Shown here piece by piece: positions 53,078-61,615 of a stretch of 64,000 nucleotides of DNA; the first letter of the stretch is position 1, and every line of letters begins with the position of its first letter. The position numbers were made by a program, and so were the translations under genes. The stretch is from an uncultured Pelagibacteraceae bacterium (GTDB lineage: Bacteria > Pseudomonadota > Alphaproteobacteria > Pelagibacterales > Pelagibacteraceae): NCBI GenBank assembly GCA_902612345.1, contig CACMDE010000002.1, forward strand, positions 32,769 through 96,768. The letters are read 5' to 3'. The notes below the pieces were generated by a model. That model worked only from the letters and a program-made list of their open reading frames with translations. It searched no databases and was not told the DNA's origin.

Positions 53078-53706
53078 TGGCTCAAAAAGATGTAGGAAAT
53101 AAAGTACCAATTTATAAATTAAAAAAAACAGATGAAGTAATGAAGTATTACGATGAGTGGGGAGAAGAAAATAAATATGATAAAGATATGGTTGATTGGA
53201 ATTATACAGGTCCAAAAGAAACTTCAGAAATTTTTAATAAATATGCAAATGATAAAAACATTAAAATTTTTGATGCTGGATGTGGTACTGGTTTAGTTGG
53301 TGTTGAATTAAAAAAACTTGGTTTTGTCAATTTTTATGGAGCCGATCTTTCACAGAAACTTTTAGATTTAGTACCCTCTGGACTTTATAAATCTTTAGAA
53401 AAAGTTGATTTAAACCAAAAAATTAATCATGAAGACAACACTTATGATGCAGTTATGTGTGTTGGAACATTTACTTTTGGACATGTTAAACCTCCAGCAC
53501 TAGATGAGTTTATAAGAATTACAAAGAATTCTGGTTTAATTTGTTTTACAATTAATGAAGGAATCCACGAGGAGTATGGTTTTGATAAAAAATTAGATGA
53601 ACTTAAAAAAAAAAATAAATGGAAAGAGATTGAATTTTTTAAGTCGGATTATATTGCAAGTAAAGATGTAAATGCGTGGCTTGGTTTGTATAAGGTTATA
53701 AAATAA
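53077..53706 (+). CDS. class I SAM-dependent methyltransferase
   Basis: 209 residues. SAM motif I is IKIFDAGCGTGLVGVEL (about 62-78), followed by FYGADLSQKLLDLV, YDAVMCVGTFTFGHVKPPALDEFIRI and GLICFTINEGIHEEYG. This order is that of the small Methyltransf_11/25 type enzymes. TAATG overlaps on both sides. It lies between dimethylglycine dehydrogenase and a Rieske oxygenase, so the methyl acceptor could be a small amine or acid of the same pathway. The acceptor is unknown. Confidence 0.85.
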   Translation: MAQKDVGNKVPIYKLKKTDEVMKYYDEWGEENKYDKDMVDWNYTGPKETSEIFNKYANDKNIKIFDAGCGTGLVGVELKKLGFVNFYGADLSQKLLDLVPSGLYKSLEKVDLNQKINHEDNTYDAVMCVGTFTFGHVKPPALDEFIRITKNSGLICFTINEGIHEEYGFDKKLDELKKKNKWKEIEFFKSDYIASKDVNAWLGLYKVIK

Positions 53707-54881
53707 TGTCTGAAATTTATGAAATAGTTGATAAAAAAAAGTTGGATGTTGTAAGCAATCCAATTGAAGAGTCACATGGACTTCCAAATGAATGTTATAC
53801 AAGTGAAAGATACACAGAAGTTGAAAGAAAAAAATTATTTGAAGACAAATGGGTGGTTGTTGGAGTATCAAGCAGCATTCCAAAAAAAGGTGATGCAAAA
53901 CCTTTTGATCTTTTAGGAATTCCGTTAATTATTTTAAGAGATAAAGAGGATAAAGTAAGAGTATTTCATAACGTATGTAGTCATAGAGGATATAAAATTT
54001 TGCAAAAAGCATGTAAAATTAAAACTGTTCTCAGATGCCCTTATCATTCCTGGTCATATGATACAAAAGGTAATTTAATTGCTACACCTCATATAGGTGG
54101 AATGAATAAACATGATTGTGAAAAATTTGATAAATCTCAAAGTAGTTTAAAAGAGGTAAAATCATACGTATGGCTTGATATGATATTTATTAATTTAAAT
54201 GAAAATGAAATAGAGTTTGAGGATTACATTAAACCATTGAGTGATAGATGGGAAAAATTTTGGCCAGTTAAAGATAGAGAATTAATGGTTTATTCAAATG
54301 ACTATGGATATTTTAATTTAAATGCGAAATGTAACTGGAAATTTGCTATTGAAAATTACTGTGAAAGTTATCATTTACCGTGGGTACATCCAGGCTTAAA
54401 TTCTTATTCAAAAATTGAAGATCATTACCACATTCAAGGATTGCCCAATCGTTTCGCTGGACAAGGAACAAAAGTTTATAATCCAAGACTTAAAGGTAAA
54501 GAAAAATTTCCATGTTTTCCTAATTGGCCCAAAGATCAAGAACACATTGCAGAATATATTGCGTTATTTCCAAATGTGATGCTTGGATTACATAAAGATC
54601 ATTTCTATGCTTACTGGTTAGAACCAGTAGATTATAAGTATACAAAAGAGCATATGGAAATTTATTATGTGGGAGAAAAAGCTGCAAATTCTAAACAATT
54701 TAAATCTCTAAGAAAACAAAATTATAAATTATGGAAAAGTATTCAAACAGAAGACCTCAATATCATTGAGGGAATGCAGGATGGAAGAAATTCACCATCA
54801 TATAATGGTGGAAATTTCTCACCAATAATGGATAATCCGACTCACCATTTTCACAAATGGGTAGCTAAAAATTTGGAGTAA
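53706..54881 (+). CDS. Rieske non-haem iron oxygenase, alpha subunit
   Basis: 391 residues. The Rieske [2Fe-2S] ligands are C91 and H93 (CSHRGY) and C111 and H114 (CPYHSW). The catalytic iron site is AIENYCESYHLPWVHP (H222, H227). The residue three before the first His, normally the bridging Asp, is Glu219, as in carnitine-type Rieske oxygenases. This fits a quaternary-ammonium substrate (glycine betaine, carnitine, choline or stachydrine). Reductase and ferredoxin partners are not adjacent. It lies downstream of bhmT and dimethylglycine dehydrogenase and upstream of L-carnitine dehydrogenase. Confidence 0.85.
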   Translation: MSEIYEIVDKKKLDVVSNPIEESHGLPNECYTSERYTEVERKKLFEDKWVVVGVSSSIPKKGDAKPFDLLGIPLIILRDKEDKVRVFHNVCSHRGYKILQKACKIKTVLRCPYHSWSYDTKGNLIATPHIGGMNKHDCEKFDKSQSSLKEVKSYVWLDMIFINLNENEIEFEDYIKPLSDRWEKFWPVKDRELMVYSNDYGYFNLNAKCNWKFAIENYCESYHLPWVHPGLNSYSKIEDHYHIQGLPNRFAGQGTKVYNPRLKGKEKFPCFPNWPKDQEHIAEYIALFPNVMLGLHKDHFYAYWLEPVDYKYTKEHMEIYYVGEKAANSKQFKSLRKQNYKLWKSIQTEDLNIIEGMQDGRNSPSYNGGNFSPIMDNPTHHFHKWVAKNLE

Positions 54882-54882
54882 A

Positions 54883-55296
54883 ATGTATAGACCTTTACCT
54901 AATGAATTAACAATAAAAAATTCAAAGATTGAAGGTTTAGGATTATTTGCGACCATAAAAATAAAGAAAAATTCTTTTATTGGTTTAACCCATATTAGAG
55001 ACGAGATGTTTGAAGGAAAATATATTCGAACACCATTAGGGGGTTTTTACAATCACTCCAAGGAATCAAATATAATGAAAATGGTATCTGATGTAATACC
55101 TAAATTTAATTTTGGAGATGAAATTGATCCAATTAAAAAAATTGAACCACTTAAAGATGGAAAAAACGACAGAGAAAATTTATATTTTAATTTAAAGGAA
55201 AAACCAGAAGCAAAGTATATGTTTATCGTATCAACTAGAGATATTGAAGCAGGAGAAGAACTTGTGGCTGATTATACTTTATATACTTTTAATTAA
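54883..55296 (+). CDS. SET-domain protein
   Basis: 137-residue minimal SET domain. Motifs seen are KIEGLGLFATIKIKKNSFIG, GGFYNHSKESN (the N-H-S segment that binds SAM) and STRDIEAGEELVADY (the catalytic Tyr region). Bacterial SET proteins methylate lysines or have unknown targets. It sits one base after the Rieske gene, so it is probably transcribed with the betaine locus. The link to metabolism is unclear. Confidence 0.8.
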   Translation: MYRPLPNELTIKNSKIEGLGLFATIKIKKNSFIGLTHIRDEMFEGKYIRTPLGGFYNHSKESNIMKMVSDVIPKFNFGDEIDPIKKIEPLKDGKNDRENLYFNLKEKPEAKYMFIVSTRDIEAGEELVADYTLYTFN

Positions 55297-55315
55297 TAAA
55301 CATGAGTAATTAAAT

Positions 55316-56551
55316 ATGAGATTTAAAAGAAAGATAGCTCCAGAGACAAAAACAAATCATAAATTTCTTACAAAAAAAAGACTGAGAGAAGATGAAATTA
55401 ATTTCGATAATCTAAGACTATATAGATTAGATAGAGTCAAAAAGGAATTAGAAAAAAATAATCTAGAGGCTTGTATTTTATTCGACCCTGTAAATGTTAG
55501 ATATGCACTAGATACTGTAAACATGAGTGTTTATAATATGCATAATCTAACAAGATATTGTTTTATTCCAGTGCATGGACCAACAATTTTATATGAATAT
55601 TTTAACTGTGAAATTTTGTCAAAACACTTAAATTTAATAGATGAAATAAGGCCAGCAATAACTTGGGATTATTTCAGCAATGGAGATCAAGCAGATTTAC
55701 AATTAAAAAAATGGATTAAAGAAATTAAAGATCTTTCAAATAAATATTTTAAAAGTAAAAAAGTTGCAATTGATGTTTTAAATGGACCTGCGGTTAGTGA
55801 GCTTAATAAAGAAGGTATAAATGTCGTGGATGCAAAATTAATTCTTGAACAAGCGAGAGTAATTAAATCACAAGAAGAACTGAAATGTATGAAATCTGCA
55901 ATAGATGTTGCTGAAATCGGTGTAAGAAAAATGAGAGAAGAGTTAAAAGCAGGAATGACAGAAGATGAGCTTTGGTCAATATTACATAAAACAAACATAG
56001 AATATGGTGGAGAATGGATTGAATGCAGAATACTTTCATCTGGTGAAAGAACCAATCCTTGGATGCAAGAGAGTAGCAATAAGGTAATGCAAAATGGAGA
56101 AATCGTAGCATTTGATACTGATATGGTAGGCCCTTACGGATATTGCGCAGATATTTCTAGAACTTTTGTAGTTGGCCATAAATTTAATGATAATCAAAAA
56201 AAGTTATATTCCATGGCAATGAGTCAGATCGATCATAATTCGAGATTAATTAAATCAGGCATGTCTTTTAAAGAGTTTGTAAGTAAATCTTGGGTATTGC
56301 CAGATGAATATTATGGAAATAGATATTCATGCATGGTTCATGGTATTGGTCTTTGTGATGAATGGCCTCAAATAAGATATCCAACTGATGGAGGAGAGCA
56401 AGGTGGTAGTTTTGAAAAAAATATGACCATTACACTTGAAAGTTATATCGGTAAAGTTGGAGGTAAAGAAGGTGTAAAACTTGAACAGCAATACTTGATT
56501 GGAGAGAATGGACTAGAATTAATGTCCCACCATCCTTTGGAAAATATTTAA
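55316..56551 (+). CDS. M24-family metalloenzyme, DddP-like (candidate DMSP lyase)
   Basis: 411 residues of the pita-bread M24 family. The metal ligands are D269, D279, H342, E375 and E390, with an additional D267 two residues before D269 (FDTDMVGPYGYCADISRTF). That D-x-D...D spacing, plus Y337 and D348 five residues before and six after H342, matches the residue pattern reported for the DMSP lyase DddP (D295, D297, D307, Y366, H371, D377, E406, E421). Other stretches (ILFDPVNVRYALDTVNM, GGEWIECRILSSGERTNPW, MVHGIGLCDEWPQIRYP) also read like DddP. An M24 peptidase of other specificity is still possible. Neighbouring methanethiol and betaine genes suit organosulfur use. Confidence 0.75.
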   Translation: MRFKRKIAPETKTNHKFLTKKRLREDEINFDNLRLYRLDRVKKELEKNNLEACILFDPVNVRYALDTVNMSVYNMHNLTRYCFIPVHGPTILYEYFNCEILSKHLNLIDEIRPAITWDYFSNGDQADLQLKKWIKEIKDLSNKYFKSKKVAIDVLNGPAVSELNKEGINVVDAKLILEQARVIKSQEELKCMKSAIDVAEIGVRKMREELKAGMTEDELWSILHKTNIEYGGEWIECRILSSGERTNPWMQESSNKVMQNGEIVAFDTDMVGPYGYCADISRTFVVGHKFNDNQKKLYSMAMSQIDHNSRLIKSGMSFKEFVSKSWVLPDEYYGNRYSCMVHGIGLCDEWPQIRYPTDGGEQGGSFEKNMTITLESYIGKVGGKEGVKLEQQYLIGENGLELMSHHPLENI

Positions 56552-56961
56552 TGAAAGTTGTTTTGATAATGGGATTACCTGGGTCAGGTAAAACTACACT
56601 TGCAAAAGAATTGGTTCCTTTATTAAATGCAAAATGGTTAAATGCAGACAAGGTAAGAACTGAATATAATGATTGGGATTTTTCAGCAGAAGGTAGAGTG
56701 AGACAAGCAAACAGAATGAGAGATTTAGCTAAAAAATTAAGAGATGATGGAAATTATGTGGTAGCTGATTTTGTTTGCCCAACTAAAGAAGCAAGAAGAT
56801 TATTTGGAGCGGATTTTACAATTTGGATGGATACTATTGAAAAAGGTAGATTTGATGACACAAATCAAATGTTTGTTAAGCCAGAAAATTTCAATTTTAA
56901 AGTAGATACATTTGATGCAAAAAACTGGGCGCAAAAAATTCATAAGGAGATAATCAAATGA
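56551..56961 (+). CDS. APS-kinase-like P-loop kinase
   Basis: 136 residues with Walker A GLPGSGKTT and the CysC-like stretch WLNADKVRTEYNDWDFSAEGRVRQANRMRDLAKKLRDDGNYVVADFVCPTKEAR. It lacks the C-terminal substrate region of adenylylsulfate kinase (normally about 200 residues), so it is probably a kinase with another acceptor. SAR11 cells are known to lack assimilatory sulfate reduction, which makes true APS kinase activity unlikely. It starts in the M24 gene's stop (TAATG) and overlaps the nucleotidyltransferase gene by four bases. Confidence 0.75.
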   Translation: MKVVLIMGLPGSGKTTLAKELVPLLNAKWLNADKVRTEYNDWDFSAEGRVRQANRMRDLAKKLRDDGNYVVADFVCPTKEARRLFGADFTIWMDTIEKGRFDDTNQMFVKPENFNFKVDTFDAKNWAQKIHKEIIK

Positions 56962-57332
56962 CATATAAGTGGGATAATAAAAAACCAACAGCACAAATGT
57001 TGGGAAGATGGCAACCTTTTCATGATGGTCATTATACTTTATTCAAGGAAATAATTAAAAAAACAGGTCAAGTTTGTATTCAAATAAGAGATGTTCAAGG
57101 TGTAGACGATAATCCTTTTGATTTTGAAACAGTTAAAAAGAAAATTGAGGAAAGACTAAACCCTGAATTTGAAGGTAGATTTAAGATTATGCTTGTACCC
57201 AATATAACTAATATTTGTTATGGAAGAGGTGTTGGATATAAAATTGAGGAAATAGTTTTACCTGAGGAAATTCAAAAAATTTCGGCAACCAAGATTAGAG
57301 CAAAAATGCGAGAGGATGGTGATTTAAAGTGA
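56958..57332 (+). CDS. cytidylyltransferase-like nucleotidyltransferase
   Basis: 124 residues of the HxGH superfamily. The nucleotide-binding motif is LGRWQPFHDGHYTLF (H-D-G-H) and the C-terminal one is ISATKIRAKMRE, typical of NMN, pantetheine-phosphate and glycerol-phosphate nucleotidyltransferases. The substrate cannot be assigned. Overlapping ATGA junctions with the kinase upstream and GTGA with the oxygenase downstream suggest that the three gene products act together: a phosphorylated small molecule activated by a nucleotide. Confidence 0.78.
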   Translation: MTYKWDNKKPTAQMLGRWQPFHDGHYTLFKEIIKKTGQVCIQIRDVQGVDDNPFDFETVKKKIEERLNPEFEGRFKIMLVPNITNICYGRGVGYKIEEIVLPEEIQKISATKIRAKMREDGDLK

Positions 57333-58180
57333 ATGAAAGACTTAAATCTATTATTGATTTAGAAAAATATCCAATTCATAATTTAAATTCCTCCATTATT
57401 AAAAAACTTATTAAAAAATGTAAAAAAGAGTTAGCTGAAACTAGTTGTTCAACAATACCTAATTTTATTTTGCCAAAATCATTAGAAATAATGAATTCAG
57501 AATTAGAAAAACAATTAGATGAAGTTTATATGTCAAAAGAAAATATAAATGCTTATTTATATGCAAAAGATGACATAACTTTACCCAAAGATCATCCTAA
57601 AAGAATATTTATGAATAGATATAATGGATATTTAAATTCTGATTGCTTTCCAAAAAACTCTGAAATGAAATATTTGTATGAGACTGATGAATTGTTAAAA
57701 TTTGTATCTGCATGTCTTGGTGTGTCACCAATTTATAGATGGGCTGATCCTCTAGCATGTCATGCTTATAATGTTATGAAGCCAGATGGAATACTTCCTT
57801 GGCATTTTGATAGTTGTGAATTTACTTTGAGTTTAATGATTCAGAAACCTGAAAAAGGTGGAATATTTGAATATTGTCCAAATATTAGAGAGCCAGGTAA
57901 TGAAAACTTTGATGAAGTAAAAAAAGTTATAAATGGTGATAGATCGAGAGTAAAACAATTAAAATTGGAACCAGGAGATCTTCAGATATTTAAAGGAAGA
58001 TTTACATTGCATAGGGTTACAAAAGTAGAAGGTAAGAAATCAAGATACATGTGTATACCTGCTTATGTATTAGACCCATGGAGAGTAAATACTCCAGAAC
58101 ATTCAAAAGCTATATATGGAAAAGTTTTACCAATACATATTGAAAGAAATATAGCTAGATCAGATGGATTAGCTGACTAA
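57329..58180 (+). CDS. Fe(II)/2-oxoglutarate-dependent oxygenase
   Basis: 283 residues. The facial triad is H159 and D161 (WHFDSCEFTLSLM) and H228 (FTLHRVTKV), with R239 as the 2OG anchor. GDLQIFKGR precedes the distal His as in the family. The Asp in H-x-D makes it a hydroxylase rather than a halogenase of the HalD relatives that share the HFD motif. GTG start overlapping the upstream stop (GTGA). The next gene starts immediately after its stop. It could hydroxylate a trimethylated amine; hydroxylation of gamma-butyrobetaine to carnitine would fit the next gene, but this is unproven. Confidence 0.78.
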   Translation: MNERLKSIIDLEKYPIHNLNSSIIKKLIKKCKKELAETSCSTIPNFILPKSLEIMNSELEKQLDEVYMSKENINAYLYAKDDITLPKDHPKRIFMNRYNGYLNSDCFPKNSEMKYLYETDELLKFVSACLGVSPIYRWADPLACHAYNVMKPDGILPWHFDSCEFTLSLMIQKPEKGGIFEYCPNIREPGNENFDEVKKVINGDRSRVKQLKLEPGDLQIFKGRFTLHRVTKVEGKKSRYMCIPAYVLDPWRVNTPEHSKAIYGKVLPIHIERNIARSDGLAD

Positions 58181-59119
58181 ATGATTAACAAAATTGCTGT
58201 AATTGGTGCTGGTGTAATAGGATCTGGATGGGTTTTAAGATTTCTTGCACATAATAAAAAAGTAATTGTTTATGATGCAGACCCAAATTTAAGGAAAAAA
58301 ATTCTTTTAGAAGTTAAAAGAGCATGGCCATTTGTAAAAAAGCTATTTAATAAAAATAAACTAAATTTAAAGAATTTCAGATACGTTACAGATATTAAAG
58401 ATGCATTGAAAAATGTAGATTTTATTCAAGAATGCGCTCCAGAAAATTATAAATTAAAAACTAAACTAATGGAAGTAATAGGTAAATATTCTAAATCTAA
58501 TGCAATTATTTCTTCGAGCTCGTCAGGACTATTACCATCAAAGATTTATTCAAAATGTAAAAATCCATCAAGAACGATAATTGCCCATCCTTTTAATCCA
58601 GTATATATGCTGCCTGGCGTTGAAATTGTTCCAGGAAAAAAAACAAGTATTAAGACTCTCAATAAGGCAAAGAAATTCTATGAGTCCATATCTATGAATC
58701 CAATAATGTTAAAAAAGGAATTGCCAGGTTTTTTGTCTGATAGACTGCAAGAAGCACTATGGCGAGAAGCACTACACATTGTAAACGAGGGGTATGCATC
58801 AACTAAAGATTTAGATAGAGCTATTGAGGATGGACCAGGAATGAGATGGTCATTGATGGGCACTTTTCTTACATTTCATTTGGCTGGTGGAAATGCTGGG
58901 ATGAAACATATGCTAGAACAATTTGGTCCTGCTTTAAAACTTCCATGGACCAAACTAAAAGCTCCAAAACTTTCAAAAAAATTATCAAACAGAGTAATAT
59001 CTGGCACAAGGCAGCAAGCTAATGGAAAATCTGTTACTGAAATTGCAAAAATTAGAGATGAGTATTTACTCAACTTACAAAAAATGAGAAAAAAATATGA
59101 GCTAAGAATAAGAAAGTAG
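58181..59119 (+). CDS. L-carnitine 3-dehydrogenase-like
   Basis: 312 residues of the 3-hydroxyacyl-CoA dehydrogenase fold. The NAD motif is IAVIGAGVIGSGWVLRFL. Active-site regions are IIAHPFNPVYMLPGVEIVPG (His) and SSSSSGLLPSKI. The C-terminal stretch EDGPGMRWSLMGTFLTFHLAGGNAGMKHMLEQFGPALKLPW is diagnostic of carnitine dehydrogenase, which oxidises L-carnitine to 3-dehydrocarnitine on the way to glycine betaine. The usual partner, a beta-keto acid cleavage enzyme (DUF849), is not in the window. The route to betaine would feed the bhmT-dehydrogenase pair upstream. Confidence 0.85.
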   Translation: MINKIAVIGAGVIGSGWVLRFLAHNKKVIVYDADPNLRKKILLEVKRAWPFVKKLFNKNKLNLKNFRYVTDIKDALKNVDFIQECAPENYKLKTKLMEVIGKYSKSNAIISSSSSGLLPSKIYSKCKNPSRTIIAHPFNPVYMLPGVEIVPGKKTSIKTLNKAKKFYESISMNPIMLKKELPGFLSDRLQEALWREALHIVNEGYASTKDLDRAIEDGPGMRWSLMGTFLTFHLAGGNAGMKHMLEQFGPALKLPWTKLKAPKLSKKLSNRVISGTRQQANGKSVTEIAKIRDEYLLNLQKMRKKYELRIRK

Positions 59120-59121
59120 TT

Positions 59122-59481
59122 TTGAAAAAAATAGAAATATTAACCTGTCATTGCAAAAGAGTTGAAATTGAGCTCAATTTAGAAAATGGAGTTGAAGAAC
59201 TAGTAAGATGTAATTGCTCATTATGCAAAAGAAGAGGTTATATAATGGCTAAAATTAAATTAGAAAATTTAAAAATTAAAAAGGGTCAAGATCAATTAAC
59301 TGTTTATAAATTTGGCAAGAAACATCTTGCTGAACACTTCTTTTGTAAAAACTGTGGTATTTACACTCATCATAGATCTTATACTAATCCAGAAAATTAT
59401 GAATATAATGTAGCCTGCATAGACAATTTGAATACTTTTGAATATAAGAATATTCCAGTTTTTGATGGAGATAAATTATAA
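59122..59481 (+). CDS. GFA (CENP-V/DUF636) family protein
   Basis: 119 residues with zinc-binding cysteines LTCHCKRVEIEL, VRCNCSLCKRRGY and FFCKNCGIYTHHRS, the pattern of glutathione-dependent formaldehyde-activating enzyme-like proteins. The start is TTG at 59122, two bases after the dehydrogenase stop. Family members are not proven to handle formaldehyde, although a formaldehyde-related job would suit a demethylation locus. Confidence 0.82.
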   Translation: MKKIEILTCHCKRVEIELNLENGVEELVRCNCSLCKRRGYIMAKIKLENLKIKKGQDQLTVYKFGKKHLAEHFFCKNCGIYTHHRSYTNPENYEYNVACIDNLNTFEYKNIPVFDGDKL

Positions 59482-59486
59482 GATAT

Positions 59487-60260
59487 ATGAATATTTTAAT
59501 AAAAAATTTAAGCCCTGGAGTTAAAAAAGTAATTATAAACGACCCTAAAACTTATAATTCTTTATCCTTTAAAACACTAACCTCGCTACTAAATACTTTT
59601 AAAAAATTAGATAAGGATAATTCTACAAAAGTAATCGTTTTAGAAGGGGCAGGAAAAGGGTTTAGTGCGGGCCACAATTTAAAAGAAGTACGGGGATTAA
59701 AAAAAAGATCAAAATATTTAAAATTATTTAATCTTTGTTCGAAAGTTATGATCCAAATTGTTGAGGGAAGAAAACCAGTAATTGCAAAAGTTCATGGAGC
59801 AGCTTATGCAGCTGGATGTCAATTAGTAGCAAGTTGTGATTTAGCCTATAGTTCAAATAATGCAATGTTTGCTACGCCCGGTGTAAATATTGGTCTATTC
59901 TGTAGTACGCCAATGGTTGCTGTAAGTAGGAAAATTCATAGAAAAAGAATGATGAAGATGCTTTTGACTGGTGAACCGATCAAGGCAAATTTTGCAAAAG
60001 AAATAGGCTTGATTAATGATTATTATTCAAAATCTAAACTTGATAAAGAAGTACTAAAAATTGCAAAAACAATTGCCTCCAAATCAAATTTAACAATTAA
60101 AATTGGCAAACAAGCATTTTATAAACAATTAGAGATGCCTTTGAGAAAAGCTTATACATATACAAGCAAGATGATGACATTAAACATGATGGCCATGGAT
60201 GCTCATGAGGGAATTTCAGCATTTTTAGAAAAACGAAAACCTAAATGGAAAAATAAATGA
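59487..60260 (+). CDS. enoyl-CoA hydratase/isomerase family protein
   Basis: 257-residue crotonase-fold protein: SAGHNLKEVR (oxyanion loop region), AKVHGAAYAAGCQLVASCDLAYSS and PGVNIGLFCSTPMVAVSR. The catalytic Glu positions common to hydratases are not obvious: the helix reads GAAYAAGCQL and PGVNIGL, so the reaction may differ from hydration, as in ECHDC3-like proteins. It precedes the methanethiol oxidase gene with a four-base overlap and has normal codon use for this genome, unlike the genes after it. Confidence 0.8.
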   Translation: MNILIKNLSPGVKKVIINDPKTYNSLSFKTLTSLLNTFKKLDKDNSTKVIVLEGAGKGFSAGHNLKEVRGLKKRSKYLKLFNLCSKVMIQIVEGRKPVIAKVHGAAYAAGCQLVASCDLAYSSNNAMFATPGVNIGLFCSTPMVAVSRKIHRKRMMKMLLTGEPIKANFAKEIGLINDYYSKSKLDKEVLKIAKTIASKSNLTIKIGKQAFYKQLEMPLRKAYTYTSKMMTLNMMAMDAHEGISAFLEKRKPKWKNK

Positions 60261-61615
60261 GCGGTACATCATGTTGTGGACCTGGCTATGCTAGTCCAGC
60301 TGAGGCAATTAAAGCGCCAAGTGAAAAACTTTTATACACAATCGCTATCTATACCGGTACTGGAATCCAAAAACCCGATTACCTTGCTACAGTTGACGTA
60401 AACCCAGATAGTCCCAACTATTCGAAAGTTATTCATCGGCTTGAAATGCCAGGTATCGGAGATGAATTACATCATATGGGATGGAACGCATGTTCTTCAT
60501 GTCATGGTGATGCAGAGATGAGTCGAAAATATCTTCTTGTACCAGGTGTAAGGTCTAATAATATTCATGTAATTGATACGGCAACTGATCCATTTGCTCC
60601 AAGAATTCATAAAGTTATTAAAGGTTCTGAAATTAAATCAAAGACTAATTTGTCGGGTCCACACACAGTCCATTGCTTAGGATCTGAAATAATCATCTCC
60701 TTTCTCGGTAACGCGAAAGGAGAAGCTCCCGGTGGATATTTACATCTGAACAAAGATTTTGAGATAATTGGTCGATGGGAAAGCTCTATGGGAGACATTC
60801 CATTTAGTTATGATTTTTGGTATCAACCACGACACAATGTTATGGTTAGCTCGGAATGGGCGGCGCCAAATACATTTATGCCTGGTTTCGACCTAGAAGA
60901 AGTAGGGCATTTAAAATATGGTCGTAGATTACACATCTGGGATTTTAAAGAGAAAAAACCTATTGAGACAATGTACCTAGGTGAGGATGGTCTAATACCA
61001 TTAGAAGTAAAATTTATGCATAATCCTAATAGTAGTCATGGTTTTTGTGGTGCAGCTCTTAGTTCTAACGTCATCCATTTTTGGAAGTCTAAAGAAGGAA
61101 AATGGGAATGGGAAAAAATTATTGACGTTGATAATGAACCACATCCCGACTGGCCAATCCCAGTGCCTGGAGTAATGTCAGCTATTCTTGTATCTATGGA
61201 TGATAAATATCTTTATCTTAATAATTGGCTTCACGGTGATTTGAGACAATATGATATATCTGATCCTCATAAACCTAAATTAACTGGACAGGTTTGGATG
61301 GGAGGTCTTTTAGGCAAAGCACCTATCGTAAATGGTGTAAAAATTGCAGGAGGTCCACAAATGTACCAGTTATCATTAGATGGAAAACGTATGTATGTTA
61401 CAACATCTTTATTTTCAACTTGGGATAATCAGTTCTATCCTGATATCAGAACTCAAGGGGGATCCATGATTATGGTTGATTGCGATGTTGAGAACGGTGG
61501 TATGAAAATAAACAAGAATTTTATTATTGATTTTGGCAAAGAACCAAATGGACCGAGTAGATGTCATGAAAGTAGATATCCTGGAGGAGATTGTACGAGC
61601 GACATTTGGCTATGA
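60257..61615 (+). CDS. mtoX: methanethiol oxidase / selenium-binding protein SBP56
   Basis: 452 residues of the SBP56/SELENBP1 family, copper-dependent methanethiol oxidases that give formaldehyde, sulfide and hydrogen peroxide. Characteristic segments are SCCGPGYASPAEAIKAPSEKLLY, IGDELHHMGWNACSSCHGD, SGPHTVHCLG, VMVSSEWAAPNTFMPGF, NPNSSHGFCGAALSS, YLNNWLHGDLRQYDISD and PGGDCTSDIWL. No signal peptide is visible, unlike the exported Hyphomicrobium enzyme as I recall it. Codon use shifts here: CGN arginine codons and GC-rich stretches are frequent. Its stop overlaps the ferredoxin start (ATGA). Confidence 0.9.
   Translation: MSGTSCCGPGYASPAEAIKAPSEKLLYTIAIYTGTGIQKPDYLATVDVNPDSPNYSKVIHRLEMPGIGDELHHMGWNACSSCHGDAEMSRKYLLVPGVRSNNIHVIDTATDPFAPRIHKVIKGSEIKSKTNLSGPHTVHCLGSEIIISFLGNAKGEAPGGYLHLNKDFEIIGRWESSMGDIPFSYDFWYQPRHNVMVSSEWAAPNTFMPGFDLEEVGHLKYGRRLHIWDFKEKKPIETMYLGEDGLIPLEVKFMHNPNSSHGFCGAALSSNVIHFWKSKEGKWEWEKIIDVDNEPHPDWPIPVPGVMSAILVSMDDKYLYLNNWLHGDLRQYDISDPHKPKLTGQVWMGGLLGKAPIVNGVKIAGGPQMYQLSLDGKRMYVTTSLFSTWDNQFYPDIRTQGGSMIMVDCDVENGGMKINKNFIIDFGKEPNGPSRCHESRYPGGDCTSDIWL

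Noticed and set aside
55316..56551. Creatinase or plain Xaa-Pro peptidase
   Set aside because: Creatinases lack the metal ligands, which are all present here. The D-x-D...D spacing and flanking Tyr/Asp match DddP better than peptidases.
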